Shown: piece after piece, positions 1 to 8,373 of the stretch | Numbering within the stretch: the first letter of the stretch is position 1 | Layout: each line of letters opens with the position of its first letter | NCBI GenBank assembly: GCA_002699585.1 | Contig: PABP01000033.1 | Location: forward strand, 80,920-122,111 | From: Anaerolineaceae bacterium | Lineage (GTDB): Bacteria; Chloroflexota; Anaerolineae; Aggregatilineales; Phototrophicaceae | Direction: 5' to 3' | Length of the DNA: 41,192 bases | The notes under the pieces: generated by a model | What the model was told of the DNA's origin: nothing | The model's input: the letters and a program-made list of their open reading frames with translations, nothing else | The model's database searches: none | Program-made: the position numbers and the translations under genes

Positions 1-777
1 CGGCGTTTGCTGCCAACAAGTGGCCACCGCTTATTAGAAATTGGCGCGGGCTTTGGTCGCCTGACTGAAGAATATAAGATGTTCGATCAGGTCGTGCTGC
101 TGGATTACTCCTTTTCTCAGTTGCAATATGCGCGCGAGCAGCTTGGTGACGATGGTTATGTCTATGTGGCTGCCGATGCCTATCATATGCCCTTTAAGCC
201 ATCTACATTTGACTGCGCGACCATGATCCGTGTGCTGCATCACTTCGAGGATGTACCGGGTGTGCTGGCTAGCATCCGTCGCCTAATTGGCGATGGCGGC
301 ACCTTTGTTCTGGAATATGCCAACAAGCGCAACCTTAAGTCGATCCTGCGCTATGCCATCGGCAGGCAAGACTGGAACCCACATACGCTGGAACCCATCG
401 AATTTGTCGAACTCAATTACGATTTCCATCCTTCATACATTCTGCGGGAACTGCATTCGGTTGGCTTTAGCACCAACGAATATATTCCTGTGTCCTGGTT
501 CCGGCTGGGGGCGGTGAAGTCGTTGGTGCCTGATAATGTCTTGGTATCGCTCGACAATATAATGCAAAAGACCAAATGGGTGGTGACGCCTAGTGTCTTC
601 ACGCGCAATATTGCTGGCAACTCGCTGGAAGACAACCTGAACGTTGATCTACATGATATTTTTGCTTGCCCACTGACAGGCGGCCCCTTGCGTCGGGAAG
701 GCGATCATCTGATTAATTCGGATGGCGTGACCTGGGCGCAACGCGACGGCATCTACGACTTCAAACAGCCGATTTAA
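1..777 (+). CDS. Class I SAM-dependent methyltransferase, 5'-truncated by window edge
   Basis: The open frame runs in from the left edge without a convincing start, so the true N-terminus lies outside the window. Near the visible start is the glycine-rich SAM-binding motif I (LLEIGAGFGRL), followed by an acidic strand end (VVLLDYS) and a post-motif segment (FDCATMIRVLHHFEDV) typical of Methyltransf_11 enzymes. The C-terminal ~45 residues (FACPLTGGPLRREGDHLINS) resemble a Trm112-like small zinc-ribbon segment that has kept only one Cys. The family transfers a methyl group from SAM; the substrate cannot be told from the sequence. It is followed by about 400 nt without a protein gene, so it looks like the last gene of its transcript. 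Confidence 0.8.
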   Translation, partial: RRLLPTSGHRLLEIGAGFGRLTEEYKMFDQVVLLDYSFSQLQYAREQLGDDGYVYVAADAYHMPFKPSTFDCATMIRVLHHFEDVPGVLASIRRLIGDGGTFVLEYANKRNLKSILRYAIGRQDWNPHTLEPIEFVELNYDFHPSYILRELHSVGFSTNEYIPVSWFRLGAVKSLVPDNVLVSLDNIMQKTKWVVTPSVFTRNIAGNSLEDNLNVDLHDIFACPLTGGPLRREGDHLINSDGVTWAQRDGIYDFKQPI

Positions 778-827
778 GCAACTGAATTAACAGACGTGGG
801 GAATTGCATTAAATCTCGGCGAAATGC

Positions 828-856
828 TTGACAGGGCAGAACGTGCGTGCTAAACT
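828..856 (+). promoter_or_regulatory. Strong sigma-70-type promoter for the small RNA at 863
   Basis: A perfect -35 box TTGACA (828-833), a 17-nt spacer and a -10 box TAAACT (851-856) predict transcription from about position 863. No start codon with a ribosome binding site follows closely. The transcript instead runs straight into three hairpins and a terminator. Confidence 0.7.
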
Positions 857-862
857 TCGGGA

Positions 863-966
863 ATAGAATAAATGTTCTCTCCGAGCATTTATAGCCGCAA
901 GAATCCCCACCCTTGCGAACAACACTCACGCCTGGAGCACATCAACCGCGATGTGCTTCTTTTTTT
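863..966 (+). ncRNA. Candidate ~104-nt structured small RNA with C-rich loops and intrinsic terminator
   Basis: Three consecutive hairpins follow the promoter at 828-856. Hairpin 1 has a 7-bp stem 868-874/886-892 with loop TTCTCTCCGAG. Hairpin 2 has a 6-bp stem 896-901/912-917 with loop AATCCCCACC. Hairpin 3 has a stem 934-943/950-959, closed mostly by Watson-Crick pairs with one G-U, followed by seven T residues (960-966). The last is a textbook intrinsic terminator. The first two loops carry TCTCC and TCCCC, which are complementary to Shine-Dalgarno cores. C-rich loops are known in sRNAs that block ribosome binding, so a trans-acting repressor is possible. It matches no RNA family I recognise (not 6S, SRP, tmRNA or RNase P). 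An alternative is a terminated leader of the DUF368 gene at 1181. Confidence 0.6.
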
Positions 967-1180
967 GTTTGCTGGTGCGTACTTTTTCGGGAAGTTCCTT
1001 CAGGACTGTCTGCAAGGTCTATGTATAGTATGGTGTGTAGCATGCATACAGAGTTACCTACAGCAGTTTAGGATTGACTCAGATGACCAGGTTGGGCATG
1101 ATATGCCGCCGTAGTTCGTTACAGTTGCCAACAAGAATTTGTCAAATGACCTCTGCCACGGGCGGAGAATAGGGAGCACA
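967..1180 (+). promoter_or_regulatory. Intergenic region with a candidate promoter for the DUF368 gene
   Basis: No protein gene is supported here. A candidate promoter lies at 1074-1102: TTGACT, a 17-nt spacer, then CATGAT, predicting a start near 1109 and a ~70-nt leader. The gene's ribosome binding site AGGGAG is at 1171-1176, four bases before ATG 1181. Confidence 0.4.
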
Positions 1181-2155
1181 ATGACCGCAATCGATACCAA
1201 ACATGAAGAATCCATTATGCGCGATCTCTCGCGTCCGAAGACCCCTTGGGAATATGTGCGGCTTTTCTTCAGTGGCTTTGCGATGGGGGCTGCCGATGTC
1301 GTGCCCGGTGTTTCTGGTGGCACGATGGCCTTTATCCTGGGTGTCTACGAGACGCTCATCGACGCCATTAAATCGTTCAACGTAAAGGCACTCAAGCTTG
1401 CACTGGGGATGAAATTCGGTGAGCTGCTCAACGAACACGTCCCGATACGGTTTCTGATTGCGCTTGGTCTGGGCATCCTGACCGCTGTCTTTACGCTGGC
1501 TACCATCCTGGAAGGGGCACTGGAAAGCTCACCGACCTATGTTTTTGCTTTCTTTGCCGGCTTGATTCTGGCTTCGATTATCGCTGTTGGGGCCAAGGTC
1601 GAATGGTCGATGGGGGCGGTTATCGCACTGGTTGTGGGCGCTGTTGTTGCTTTTGTGATTGTGGGCATGGATAGCCTGGGCGACCAGTTTGGGCATACCC
1701 CGCCGATTCTCTTCGTTAGCGGCATGATTGCCATTTGTGCCATGATTCTGCCAGGTATCAGTGGCTCATTCATTTTGCTGATCCTGGGCCAATATGATTT
1801 TATCCTGGGCGCAGTCAAAGACCGCGACATTGTCAGCATCATCTCAGTGGGCGTCGGTGCGGTCGTTGGTATCGTAATCTTCTCGCGCATCCTGAGCTGG
1901 TTGCTCAAGCACTATGAAAACGTCACGATTGCGGTGCTGGTTGGCTTTATGGCTGGGTCGCTGCGTTTGATCGTGCATCGGATGCTGAACGCTGTGACGG
2001 AAATCGAAGGCCAGGAAGTGTGGTCATCTATCGAATTGGATGGCAGCATGATCGCTTTTGTGGTTGTGTTGATCGTGATTGGATTTATCCTCGTTACCGC
2101 AATTGACCATGCCCAAAGCCGTAGTAATCCGGTTTTACGTCTCTTCAGCGGTTAG
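1181..2155 (+). CDS. DUF368 family membrane protein, probable polyprenyl-phosphate translocase
   Basis: The protein has 324 residues with about eight to ten hydrophobic segments. The DUF368 signature (GAADVVPGVSGGT, residues 36-48) is followed by a second, related motif (LPGISGSFILLILG, about residues 190-203), which suggests an internally duplicated, inverted-repeat transporter fold. DUF368 proteins were shown in 2023 to act as undecaprenyl-phosphate transporters that return the lipid carrier to the cytoplasmic face for envelope synthesis; transfer of that role to this protein is inference from the family. ATG 1181 is chosen because AGGGAG lies four bases upstream; a longer reading from 1139 has no ribosome binding site. 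The gene is monocistronic, closed by the terminator at 2191. Confidence 0.85.
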   Translation: MTAIDTKHEESIMRDLSRPKTPWEYVRLFFSGFAMGAADVVPGVSGGTMAFILGVYETLIDAIKSFNVKALKLALGMKFGELLNEHVPIRFLIALGLGILTAVFTLATILEGALESSPTYVFAFFAGLILASIIAVGAKVEWSMGAVIALVVGAVVAFVIVGMDSLGDQFGHTPPILFVSGMIAICAMILPGISGSFILLILGQYDFILGAVKDRDIVSIISVGVGAVVGIVIFSRILSWLLKHYENVTIAVLVGFMAGSLRLIVHRMLNAVTEIEGQEVWSSIELDGSMIAFVVVLIVIGFILVTAIDHAQSRSNPVLRLFSG

Positions 2156-2190
2156 GTCGTTCATTCTCCATATCTAGACATCTGAAAAAT

Positions 2191-2222
2191 AAAAACGGAC
2201 GCTTCGTGCTGTCCGTTTTTTT
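2191..2222 (+). terminator. Intrinsic terminator of the DUF368 gene
   Basis: A perfect 10-bp stem (AAAAACGGAC 2191-2200 with 2211-2220), a 10-nt loop and a T-run continuing to 2222, 35 nt after the stop codon. The A-tract on the left could let it work on both strands. Confidence 0.85.
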
Positions 2223-2579
2223 GTTAGAAGCAAGTAGACTTACGTCAAACTTGTAAGGTGATAAGACAACCTTGCAGAGCGTTTTAGTTTGCACACATCT
2301 ATTTCAGGTAAACGACCCCATGAATTACTTGATCGTAATCTTAAAAGAAATAAAAACTAGGCTTCCAAAACGTTTTGGATAATCACAACAATGAACGTTC
2401 TTGTGCCATAAAATAGGGGTTAATACTTATGGTTTTTGATACGAAGCCGTATGTGATAGGGCGTCGCAAGTTCCCCCCTTTATTTTTATGGTGTGAAACA
2501 GTTTGAGGACACACACAACTGAATAACGTTGCAGCAACGTCCTTACGCTAAAAGCCAGCGAAAGGTTACAGGGGACACA
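2223..2579. other. AT-rich intergenic region before the repeat-protein gene
   Basis: About 357 nt without a supported gene. It holds short inverted repeats such as AAGGT...ACCTT (2251-2270 area), two AACGTT copies near 2370-2400 and CGTTG/CAACG just upstream of the next gene. I could not match it to a known riboswitch and found no convincing -35/-10 pair. It presumably carries the promoter and leader of the secreted protein. Confidence 0.4.
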
Positions 2580-3692
2580 ATGAATAGGCGAACTATTACT
2601 TTAACCACTTTTATCGTACTCATCGCAATGTTGGTATTTGCTCAACTTGCGGCAGCACTCGATGTATCAGATGATTTCTATATCAGGGGTTGGTATTGTG
2701 ACAGGTTGGATTATTCAGCCTTCGACATGATAGCTGATCGTGATAACACAGGCAATGGCAAAGAGCGTCATGTGATTACCATCCGCGATAGTGTAGGTAC
2801 TATACTACATTCCAATACAACCGACACAGCGCTGGGCTCGTATCCCAATAATGGACGTAACACCATTTATTACAGCGGATCACCCCAGAGCAATACCATC
2901 ATCTTCACATGGGTAAGTGTTGCTGGGCAAGAATATTCAGAGCAGATGGTTTTCTCAGCTACATCACCAACTTTGGAATGTGTCTCGGATCCGACCGAGG
3001 AACCGACTGAGGAACCAACCGAAGAGCCGACTGAGGAACCAACGGAAACACCAACTGAGGAACCGACTGTCGAGCCGACCGAAGAACCGACTGTCGAGCC
3101 GACCGAAGAACCGACTGTCGAGCCGACCGAAGAACCGACTGTCGAGCCGACCGAGGAACCGACTGTTGAGCCGACCGAAGAGCCAACTGAGGAACCGACT
3201 GTTGAGCCAACCGAAGAGCCAACTGAGGAACCGACTGTCGAGCCGACCGAAGAACCAACCGAGGAACCGACTGTCGAGCCGACTGAAGAACCGACCAAGA
3301 AACCCGTTGTCTATGTCCCGTACATTCCTGATGATCGTATCGCACCCGATCCTGGTGTGTCATTGAATGCCTACTGCCGCGACATTGGTTTCGTCATCTA
3401 CTCCGATGCAGGTCAATTCGTTGTGACCAATGAGCAGATCGCTGCGGTGGGTGTACCAGCCAGCAATACGCTGATCGCCACATTCAATGGTGTAGACTTA
3501 CTGCGGTTGAGCACGGGCGAATTCCAGATCATGGGCATTCCGGCTGACGGCAAGCGCGAAATCATGATCTTCGATATGGGTGACAGTTGCAGTATCAACC
3601 GCTGGCGTCGTGGGCAGTTCTACTATGACACTGTGACGACACACATCTACAATCAGAGTGCTGGTTGGGATGGGTATCCATTCGACTACTAA
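2580..3692 (+). CDS. Secreted protein with a long Pro-Thr-Glu repeat linker
   Basis: The protein has 370 residues and no recognised family. It starts with a signal peptide (two Arg near the start, a hydrophobic stretch, then AQLAAALD). A ~105-residue first domain follows, ending at a Cys (LECVSDPTE). Residues ~139-240 are a tandem repeat of PTEEPTVE/PTEEPTEE units. A C-terminal domain of ~125 residues has two Cys (AYCRDIGF, DSCSINRW). The repeat is a rigid acidic linker of the kind used by cell-surface proteins to separate domains; secretion is well supported, function is not. ATG 2580 is chosen over an upstream TTG because AGGGGA precedes it and because it places the signal peptide at the N-terminus. 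A terminator follows at 3733. Confidence 0.8.
   Translation: MNRRTITLTTFIVLIAMLVFAQLAAALDVSDDFYIRGWYCDRLDYSAFDMIADRDNTGNGKERHVITIRDSVGTILHSNTTDTALGSYPNNGRNTIYYSGSPQSNTIIFTWVSVAGQEYSEQMVFSATSPTLECVSDPTEEPTEEPTEEPTEEPTETPTEEPTVEPTEEPTVEPTEEPTVEPTEEPTVEPTEEPTVEPTEEPTEEPTVEPTEEPTEEPTVEPTEEPTEEPTVEPTEEPTKKPVVYVPYIPDDRIAPDPGVSLNAYCRDIGFVIYSDAGQFVVTNEQIAAVGVPASNTLIATFNGVDLLRLSTGEFQIMGIPADGKREIMIFDMGDSCSINRWRRGQFYYDTVTTHIYNQSAGWDGYPFDY
2992..3300 (+). repeat. In-frame tandem repeat coding PTEEPTVE-type units
   Basis: Degenerate 12-nt and 24-nt units (GAACCGACTGTCGAGCCGAC and variants) are repeated about 25 times at the 12-nt scale. All changes keep the reading frame, and many are synonymous. This is a coding minisatellite that can expand or contract by whole codons through slippage or recombination. 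Confidence 0.9.
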
Positions 3693-3732
3693 GCCAGATA
3701 AGGTACAATCTAGCTTAGCAATTGCACAGAAT

Positions 3733-3761
3733 AAGGTGGAGGCATAACCTCCACCTTTTTT
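3733..3761 (+). terminator. Intrinsic terminator of the repeat-protein gene
   Basis: A perfect stem AAGGTGGAGG (3733-3742) pairs with 3748-3757 around loop CATAA and runs into six T residues (3756-3761). It lies 41 nt past the stop codon. Confidence 0.9.
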
Positions 3762-3847
3762 GTTGTTGTATGATCGTAATAAGGTAGTCGCAATTTGTCA
3801 TAGTTATCGGATGACGTGTGAACCGATTTCTACGCGATTGTGCTTGC

Positions 3848-3878
3848 TTGCACAATCTTAAATAAAGCGCGCTATAAT
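3848..3878 (+). promoter_or_regulatory. Promoter of the acyl-CoA synthetase/acetyltransferase gene
   Basis: A consensus -10 box TATAAT (3873-3878) is preceded by TTGCAC (3848-3853) at a slightly long 19-nt spacing. The predicted transcript start is near 3885, giving a leader of about 47 nt to ATG 3932. Confidence 0.6.
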
Positions 3879-3931
3879 GCACCATGAAGGTGTTGGCATC
3901 TGACCAGCACGAACCGTAAGAGGTACAAACA

Positions 3932-6664
3932 ATGACCACAGAAAGGCAGAGCATGTCCGCCGCGAATAAAACTCGTAGAGCACCTTCGCTCGATAAGATC
4001 TTTAAACCAAACAATGTCGCAGTTATCGGCGCAACTGAAAAAGAAGGCAGCGTCGGGCGTACGATCATCAAGAACCTGATTACGAATCCATTCGGCGGTA
4101 CGATCTTCCCTGTGAACCCCAAGCGTCCTAATGTGTTGGGTATTCAGGCTTATCCTTCCGTCCTTGATATACCGGTATCCATCGATTTGGCGATTATCGT
4201 GACACCTGCTCCGACCGTGCCAGGGGTCGTCCAGCAGTGCGTGGATAAGGGCATTGAAGGCTGCATCATTATCTCGGCTGGTTTCAAAGAAATTGGCGAA
4301 GAGGGTGCAGAGTTAGAGCGCAGAATCCTGGAAATTGCTGAAGGTAAAATGCGCATTATCGGCCCCAACTGCCTGGGTGTGATGCTACCGTTTTATGGCA
4401 TGAACGCCACCTTTGCGGGTGGTATGGCCCGTCCTGGCAACGTTGCGTTTATTAGCCAGTCTGGTGCGATCTGCACGGCTGTCCTCGACTGGAGCTTTGA
4501 TGAAAATGTGGGCTTTAGTGCTTTCATTTCCATTGGTTCCATGCTGGATGTCAACTGGGGTGACCTGATCTATTACCTGGGCGAAGACCCACAGACAGAG
4601 AGTATCGTCATTTATATGGAATCTGTGGGTGAAGCGCGCTCATTCCTGTCTGCTGCGCGTGAGGTCGCCCTCAAAAAGCCAATCATCATCATTAAGGCAG
4701 GCCGCACGGATGAAGCCGCTGCTGCTGCCGCTTCCCACACGGGTTCGCTGACGGGTAGCGACGAAGTCCTTGATGCCGCATTCCGTCGTTCCGGTATCCT
4801 GCGTGTGAACAGCATCTCCGATGTGTTCCATACAGCAGAAGTTTTGGCCAAGCAGCCACTGCCGAAAGGCAATCGTTTGACGATCTTGACCAATGCAGGT
4901 GGCCCTGGTGTATTGGCGACTGATGCCCTGATTGGTGGCGGTGGTCAGCTAACAAAGATCAGCGAAAAGACAATGGGTGAACTCAATGAGTTCTTGCCAA
5001 GCGCTTGGAGCCACAACAATCCGATTGACATCCTGGGTGATGCTACACCGGAGCGCTATGCTCAGTCGTTGGAAACGGCTGCGCGTGATGAAAATAGCGA
5101 TGGCTTGCTGGTGATCCTGACGCCCCAGGACATGACCGACCCGACCCAGACAGCCGAGGCCCTGCGTCCCTATGGGCAAATCGAGGGTAAACCTGTGCTG
5201 GCAAGCTGGATGGGCGGTGCCTCAATCCAGGCTGGTGAGCGTATCCTCAACCGGGCCAACATCCCAACGTTTGAGTATCCTGATACGGCCATGCGCTTGT
5301 TCAACAATATGTGGCGCTATAGCTACAATTTGCGTGCCCTTTACGAAACGCCTGTACCGCCCGCCAAGGACGATGATGACATCGACCGTGAGTTGGTGAA
5401 GCAGCTCATTGATAACGTTCGTAAAGATGGCCGTACCATCCTGACGGAAACAGAATCCAAGCAGTTGTTGGCTGCCTATCAGGTCCCAACGACACCGATG
5501 AAGATCACTGAAGATGTTGAAGAAGCCGTGACCTTCGCTGATGAGATGGGCTACCCGGTTGTGCTCAAGCTCAACAGCGAAACCATCACCCACAAGATGG
5601 ACGTCGGTGGCGTTCAGCTAAACCTGCGTAATGGTGACGAAGTGCGTAACGCCTTCGACCGTATCCGTGAGGGTGTGACTCGTGCCCGTGGTGCGGAGCA
5701 TTTCAATGGCGTATCCGTCCAGCCGATGATTGACTTTGGCGATGGTTATGAATTGATTATCGGCAGCAGTGTCGACCCGCAGTTTGGCCCCGTCTTGCTC
5801 TTTGGTACCGGTGGCTCGCTGGTAGAAGTCTTTAAGGATCGCTCCTTGGGCTTACCGCCGCTGACGACGACACTGGCGCGTCGTATGGTCGAACAGACTA
5901 AGATTTACAAGGCGCTGCTCGGCGTTCGTGGCCGTCCCCCAGTGGATATGGACGCGCTCCTGGACCTGCTCGTTCGCTTTAGCCAATTGGCAGCAGAGCA
6001 GCCCTGGATCGCTGAAATTGACATCAACCCGCTGCTGGCGTCGCCGACGCATGTGCTGGCGCTTGATGCGCGCGTGGTCCTGCATCCGCCGGAGACCAAA
6101 GAAGAAGACCTGCCGGTTCCTGCGGTTCGTCCTTATCCGGTGCAGTACATTGGTGATTGGACTGCGGAAGATGGTACCAGCTTCCATATTCGGCCAGTAC
6201 GCCCAGAAGATGAACCCAAGATGGTTGACTTCCATGGGACGCTGTCCGAGCGTACCGTGCAATTGCGTTACTTCACACCGTTGAACTTGCGTCAGCGTGT
6301 TGCCCATGAACGTTTGTCACAGATCGTATTCGTGGACTATGACCGTGAAATGGTGCTGGTTGCGGAAACACACAATCCGAAGTCGGATGAAAACGAGATC
6401 TATGGTGTCGCCCGCCTGAGCCGGTCCTACGATAAAAACTCGGCTCGTTTTGGTATCATCATCAGTGATCGCTACCAGGGCATTGGGATGGGTAAGGAAC
6501 TACTGATGCGCTTGATCGAAATTGGCCGTGCGGAAAATGTGGCGGTGATTTCCGGTAGCGTGCTCAAAGAGAATAAGAACATGCTCAACCTGGCAGAGCA
6601 GCTTGGGTTTGAAGTGGTGTCCGAAGACGATCATGTTATCGAAGTCGCTCTGGATCTGGACTAA
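3932..6664 (+). CDS. ADP-forming acyl-CoA synthetase fused to GNAT acetyltransferase (Pat/ACD-like)
   Basis: The 910-residue protein has, in order: a CoA-binding Rossmann domain (~20-150, [15 protein letters not shown]), a succinyl-CoA ligase-like domain (~160-470), an ATP-grasp domain (~500-710), and a C-terminal GNAT domain (~735-910) with acetyl-CoA motif [13 protein letters not shown]. This is the architecture of bacterial protein lysine acetyltransferases (Pat/PatZ) and of ADP-forming acetyl-CoA synthetases. In ADP-forming enzymes a His in [11 protein letters not shown] carries the phosphate; that His is present (His269), whereas it is lost in the enterobacterial Pat. The synthetase half may therefore still be active (inference). 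Ribosome binding site AAGAGG precedes ATG 3932; an in-frame ATG at 3953 is possible. The gene is monocistronic, with promoter at 3848 and terminator at 6697. Confidence 0.9.
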   Translation: MTTERQSMSAANKTRRAPSLDKIFKPNNVAVIGATEKEGSVGRTIIKNLITNPFGGTIFPVNPKRPNVLGIQAYPSVLDIPVSIDLAIIVTPAPTVPGVVQQCVDKGIEGCIIISAGFKEIGEEGAELERRILEIAEGKMRIIGPNCLGVMLPFYGMNATFAGGMARPGNVAFISQSGAICTAVLDWSFDENVGFSAFISIGSMLDVNWGDLIYYLGEDPQTESIVIYMESVGEARSFLSAAREVALKKPIIIIKAGRTDEAAAAAASHTGSLTGSDEVLDAAFRRSGILRVNSISDVFHTAEVLAKQPLPKGNRLTILTNAGGPGVLATDALIGGGGQLTKISEKTMGELNEFLPSAWSHNNPIDILGDATPERYAQSLETAARDENSDGLLVILTPQDMTDPTQTAEALRPYGQIEGKPVLASWMGGASIQAGERILNRANIPTFEYPDTAMRLFNNMWRYSYNLRALYETPVPPAKDDDDIDRELVKQLIDNVRKDGRTILTETESKQLLAAYQVPTTPMKITEDVEEAVTFADEMGYPVVLKLNSETITHKMDVGGVQLNLRNGDEVRNAFDRIREGVTRARGAEHFNGVSVQPMIDFGDGYELIIGSSVDPQFGPVLLFGTGGSLVEVFKDRSLGLPPLTTTLARRMVEQTKIYKALLGVRGRPPVDMDALLDLLVRFSQLAAEQPWIAEIDINPLLASPTHVLALDARVVLHPPETKEEDLPVPAVRPYPVQYIGDWTAEDGTSFHIRPVRPEDEPKMVDFHGTLSERTVQLRYFTPLNLRQRVAHERLSQIVFVDYDREMVLVAETHNPKSDENEIYGVARLSRSYDKNSARFGIIISDRYQGIGMGKELLMRLIEIGRAENVAVISGSVLKENKNMLNLAEQLGFEVVSEDDHVIEVALDLD

Positions 6665-6696
6665 GAGTCAAAGCGATCAACTTAGCGGAATAAGAA

Positions 6697-6730
6697 AAGC
6701 GGGTGCTTCATCAGAGGCACCCGCTTTTTT
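6697..6730. terminator. Probably bidirectional terminator between convergent genes
   Basis: A 10-bp stem AAGCGGGTGC (6697-6706) with 6717-6726 is followed by T residues to 6730. A-rich sequence on the left (AAGAAAA) gives a U-tract on the other strand. It can close both the acetyltransferase gene and the Mrp operon. Confidence 0.85.
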
Positions 6731-6755
6731 GATAGGGTATGTACGTGCCCTGGAC

Positions 6756-7430
6756 TCAATTACCCTGGAAAATCGTAGATGCTCTGGCCAGGTTCTCATG
6801 CAGGATCTGCTCAACTTCGTCGTTACTCATGCGTGAATTACAGTTCATTTGGGTGATACGTGCCTGATGCGTTAGTTCTTGGGGCACTTCATCGTCACAT
6901 AGCACAATAAAGACAGGCAGCGGCTTGTTGTTCTTTTCCTGTAACATCCCGATGAGTTCAGTAAGCGTCTCGGCTGTGCCAATACACAGGTTGGGGTGCA
7001 CACTCGTGAGTATGGACATTGGCTCGTATTCGCCCACGATATAAACGGAGTACGAGTACGTGTCACTGATGGGCTGGTCCAGCAGGCTGAGAATGGTCTT
7101 GGCGGTTGGATGGTTGGGGTTGGTGATGAGGATGCGGACCTCGTGGCGATGCAGGCCTGCTGCTATGGCATGGGAGGATACCGGACCCGTTAATACCAGG
7201 AATAGGCTCAGTGCCAGCACCTTAAAGGCCGCGCTAGGCATCAGGATGGCAGCGCCGATACAAATCCCCACAACACCCAGCGTACCTACTTTGCCCGATG
7301 CATGTAACCTGCTGTAGGTATCTGGCAGACGCAAAATACCTACAACACCCAAGACGCTAAACACGACTCCGAAAATCACGAAGCCGGTGCCGATAGCCTC
7401 TCGAATACCGTTGATGAGTGTAGGGTCCAT
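6756..7430 (-). CDS. mrpG: Mrp antiporter subunit G with an extra C-terminal soluble domain
   Basis: The first ~96 residues are a typical MnhG/MrpG subunit with three membrane segments (GVVGILRLPDTYSRLHASGK is the family signature). MrpG subunits normally end at about 110-130 residues. This one has 224 and continues into a ~128-residue hydrophilic domain beginning VRILITNPNHPTAKTILSLL, with alternating strand-like and helix-like segments and ending ARASTIFQGN. I do not recognise that domain. It may sense a ligand or dock a partner (inference). The start ATG overlaps the mrpF stop by one base (TAATG), so the two are translationally coupled. It is the last gene of the operon, followed by the terminator at 6697-6730. 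Confidence 0.85.
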   Translation of the reverse strand: MDPTLINGIREAIGTGFVIFGVVFSVLGVVGILRLPDTYSRLHASGKVGTLGVVGICIGAAILMPSAAFKVLALSLFLVLTGPVSSHAIAAGLHRHEVRILITNPNHPTAKTILSLLDQPISDTYSYSVYIVGEYEPMSILTSVHPNLCIGTAETLTELIGMLQEKNNKPLPVFIVLCDDEVPQELTHQARITQMNCNSRMSNDEVEQILHENLARASTIFQGN

Positions 7431-7726
7431 TAAAAAACACGTCCTTCGGAAATATAGCGTGCTGTCGCTAACGTTCCGGCAAAGGCCAGGGCCGTTAAAG
7501 CGATGGCGATATCAATCGTTGTCGTGGATTCCTCAAACAGGGCCAGCAGTACGATGATGCCTACTAACAGCGTCGTCATCAAGTCAACGGCCAGCAGCCG
7601 ATCTGCGGAGCGCCGTGCTTTGCGTTTTCTGTTGCCGATCACGACCCGTATAAAGGCCAGTGGCATGAGCAGGATCATAACGATCAGCGCTAGATTGAGA
7701 ATAGTAGAAACAAGCGGGCCGTTCAT
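7430..7726 (-). CDS. mrpF: Mrp antiporter subunit F
   Basis: A 98-residue protein with three membrane segments, matching MnhF/MrpF in length and in the central motif RRSADRLLAVDLMTTLLVG. MrpF is a small structural subunit of the heteroligomeric Mrp Na+(K+)/H+ antiporter in the cytoplasmic membrane. It lies between mrpE (46 nt upstream) and mrpG (one-base overlap). Ribosome binding site CGAGG is about 8 nt before the ATG. Confidence 0.9.
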   Translation of the reverse strand: MNGPLVSTILNLALIVMILLMPLAFIRVVIGNRKRKARRSADRLLAVDLMTTLLVGIIVLLALFEESTTTIDIAIALTALAFAGTLATARYISEGRVF

Positions 7727-7772
7727 AAAAACCTCGCACGAAACATTGGGCGAATTACATGGGTAGATGCAC

Positions 7773-8372
7773 TCATTGTTTTATATATTCTGCCGGGGCA
7801 TAGGCGATCTTGTCCGGGTCACTGTCCCCCAACATACGATGAATGCGGCGAACACGCACCACTTGCTCGGCATCGAGCGATTCAACGGTCCATTTGTTAC
7901 GGTCAAGCACATGAACGATGACAATGTCATGTGCCTCGTCGAAGTCGATGACGAGCGATCCCGGTGTGATGGAAATGCCGTGGGCCGTAATAGCTTCTAC
8001 CAAACCGCGTTCATCGGGGTCATGTACCCGGATGACATAAATGCCGGGGTCAATATCAATGGATGGACGCAGGATACGCTGAGCAACATCCAGACCTGAA
8101 CGGAAAATATCAAATGCCAGCGTGATCAGATAATACACAAACGCAACGATCTGGCCGGGTAGATTCCTCAAGCTGAGTTCTTCGCCAACCGATGGAATGT
8201 TTGTGTTTTGGCGAATGATGAGATTAATACCTAGGCCGAAGATGAAACCCAGGATGATATTCTGAATACTGAGCGTGCCACTAAGAATTACCCAGGCGAC
8301 ATCTGCGATGACGGCCATAACAATCATCGATAGGATCGGGCGACTGCGGCTGGTGTTTGTGTTGGTTGCCAT
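7773..8372 (-). CDS. mrpE: Mrp antiporter subunit E
   Basis: A 199-residue MnhE family subunit. It has two to three N-terminal membrane segments, including LGFIFGLGINLII, and then a cytoplasmic domain with the family motif RPSIDIDPGIYVIRV and ...HGISITPGSLVIDF. ATG 8372 is chosen because it lies one base after the mrpD stop (GGGGGATAAAATG) with the ribosome binding site GGGGGA overlapping the mrpD end; a TTG at 8384 has no site. MrpE supports assembly and activity of the antiporter complex. Confidence 0.9.
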   Translation of the reverse strand: MATNTNTSRSRPILSMIVMAVIADVAWVILSGTLSIQNIILGFIFGLGINLIIRQNTNIPSVGEELSLRNLPGQIVAFVYYLITLAFDIFRSGLDVAQRILRPSIDIDPGIYVIRVHDPDERGLVEAITAHGISITPGSLVIDFDEAHDIVIVHVLDRNKWTVESLDAEQVVRVRRIHRMLGDSDPDKIAYAPAEYIKQ

Positions 8373-8373
8373 T

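Noticed and set aside
872-1114. An 80-residue open frame on the plus strand
   Set aside because: It starts inside hairpin 1 of the candidate small RNA, runs through its terminator, has no ribosome binding site, and resembles no protein.
2870-3298. Open frame on the minus strand rich in Val-Gly-Ser-Ser
   Set aside because: It is the reverse complement of the PTE repeat; length arises from repeat composition, and it has no ribosome binding site.
2992-3300. Direct repeats resembling a CRISPR array
   Set aside because: Units are 12-24 nt, contiguous, without unique spacers, and encode an in-frame PTE repeat.
5222-5593. 123-residue minus-strand open frame inside the acyl-CoA synthetase gene
   Set aside because: It is a shadow of the coding strand; the plus-strand protein has full domain support across this part.
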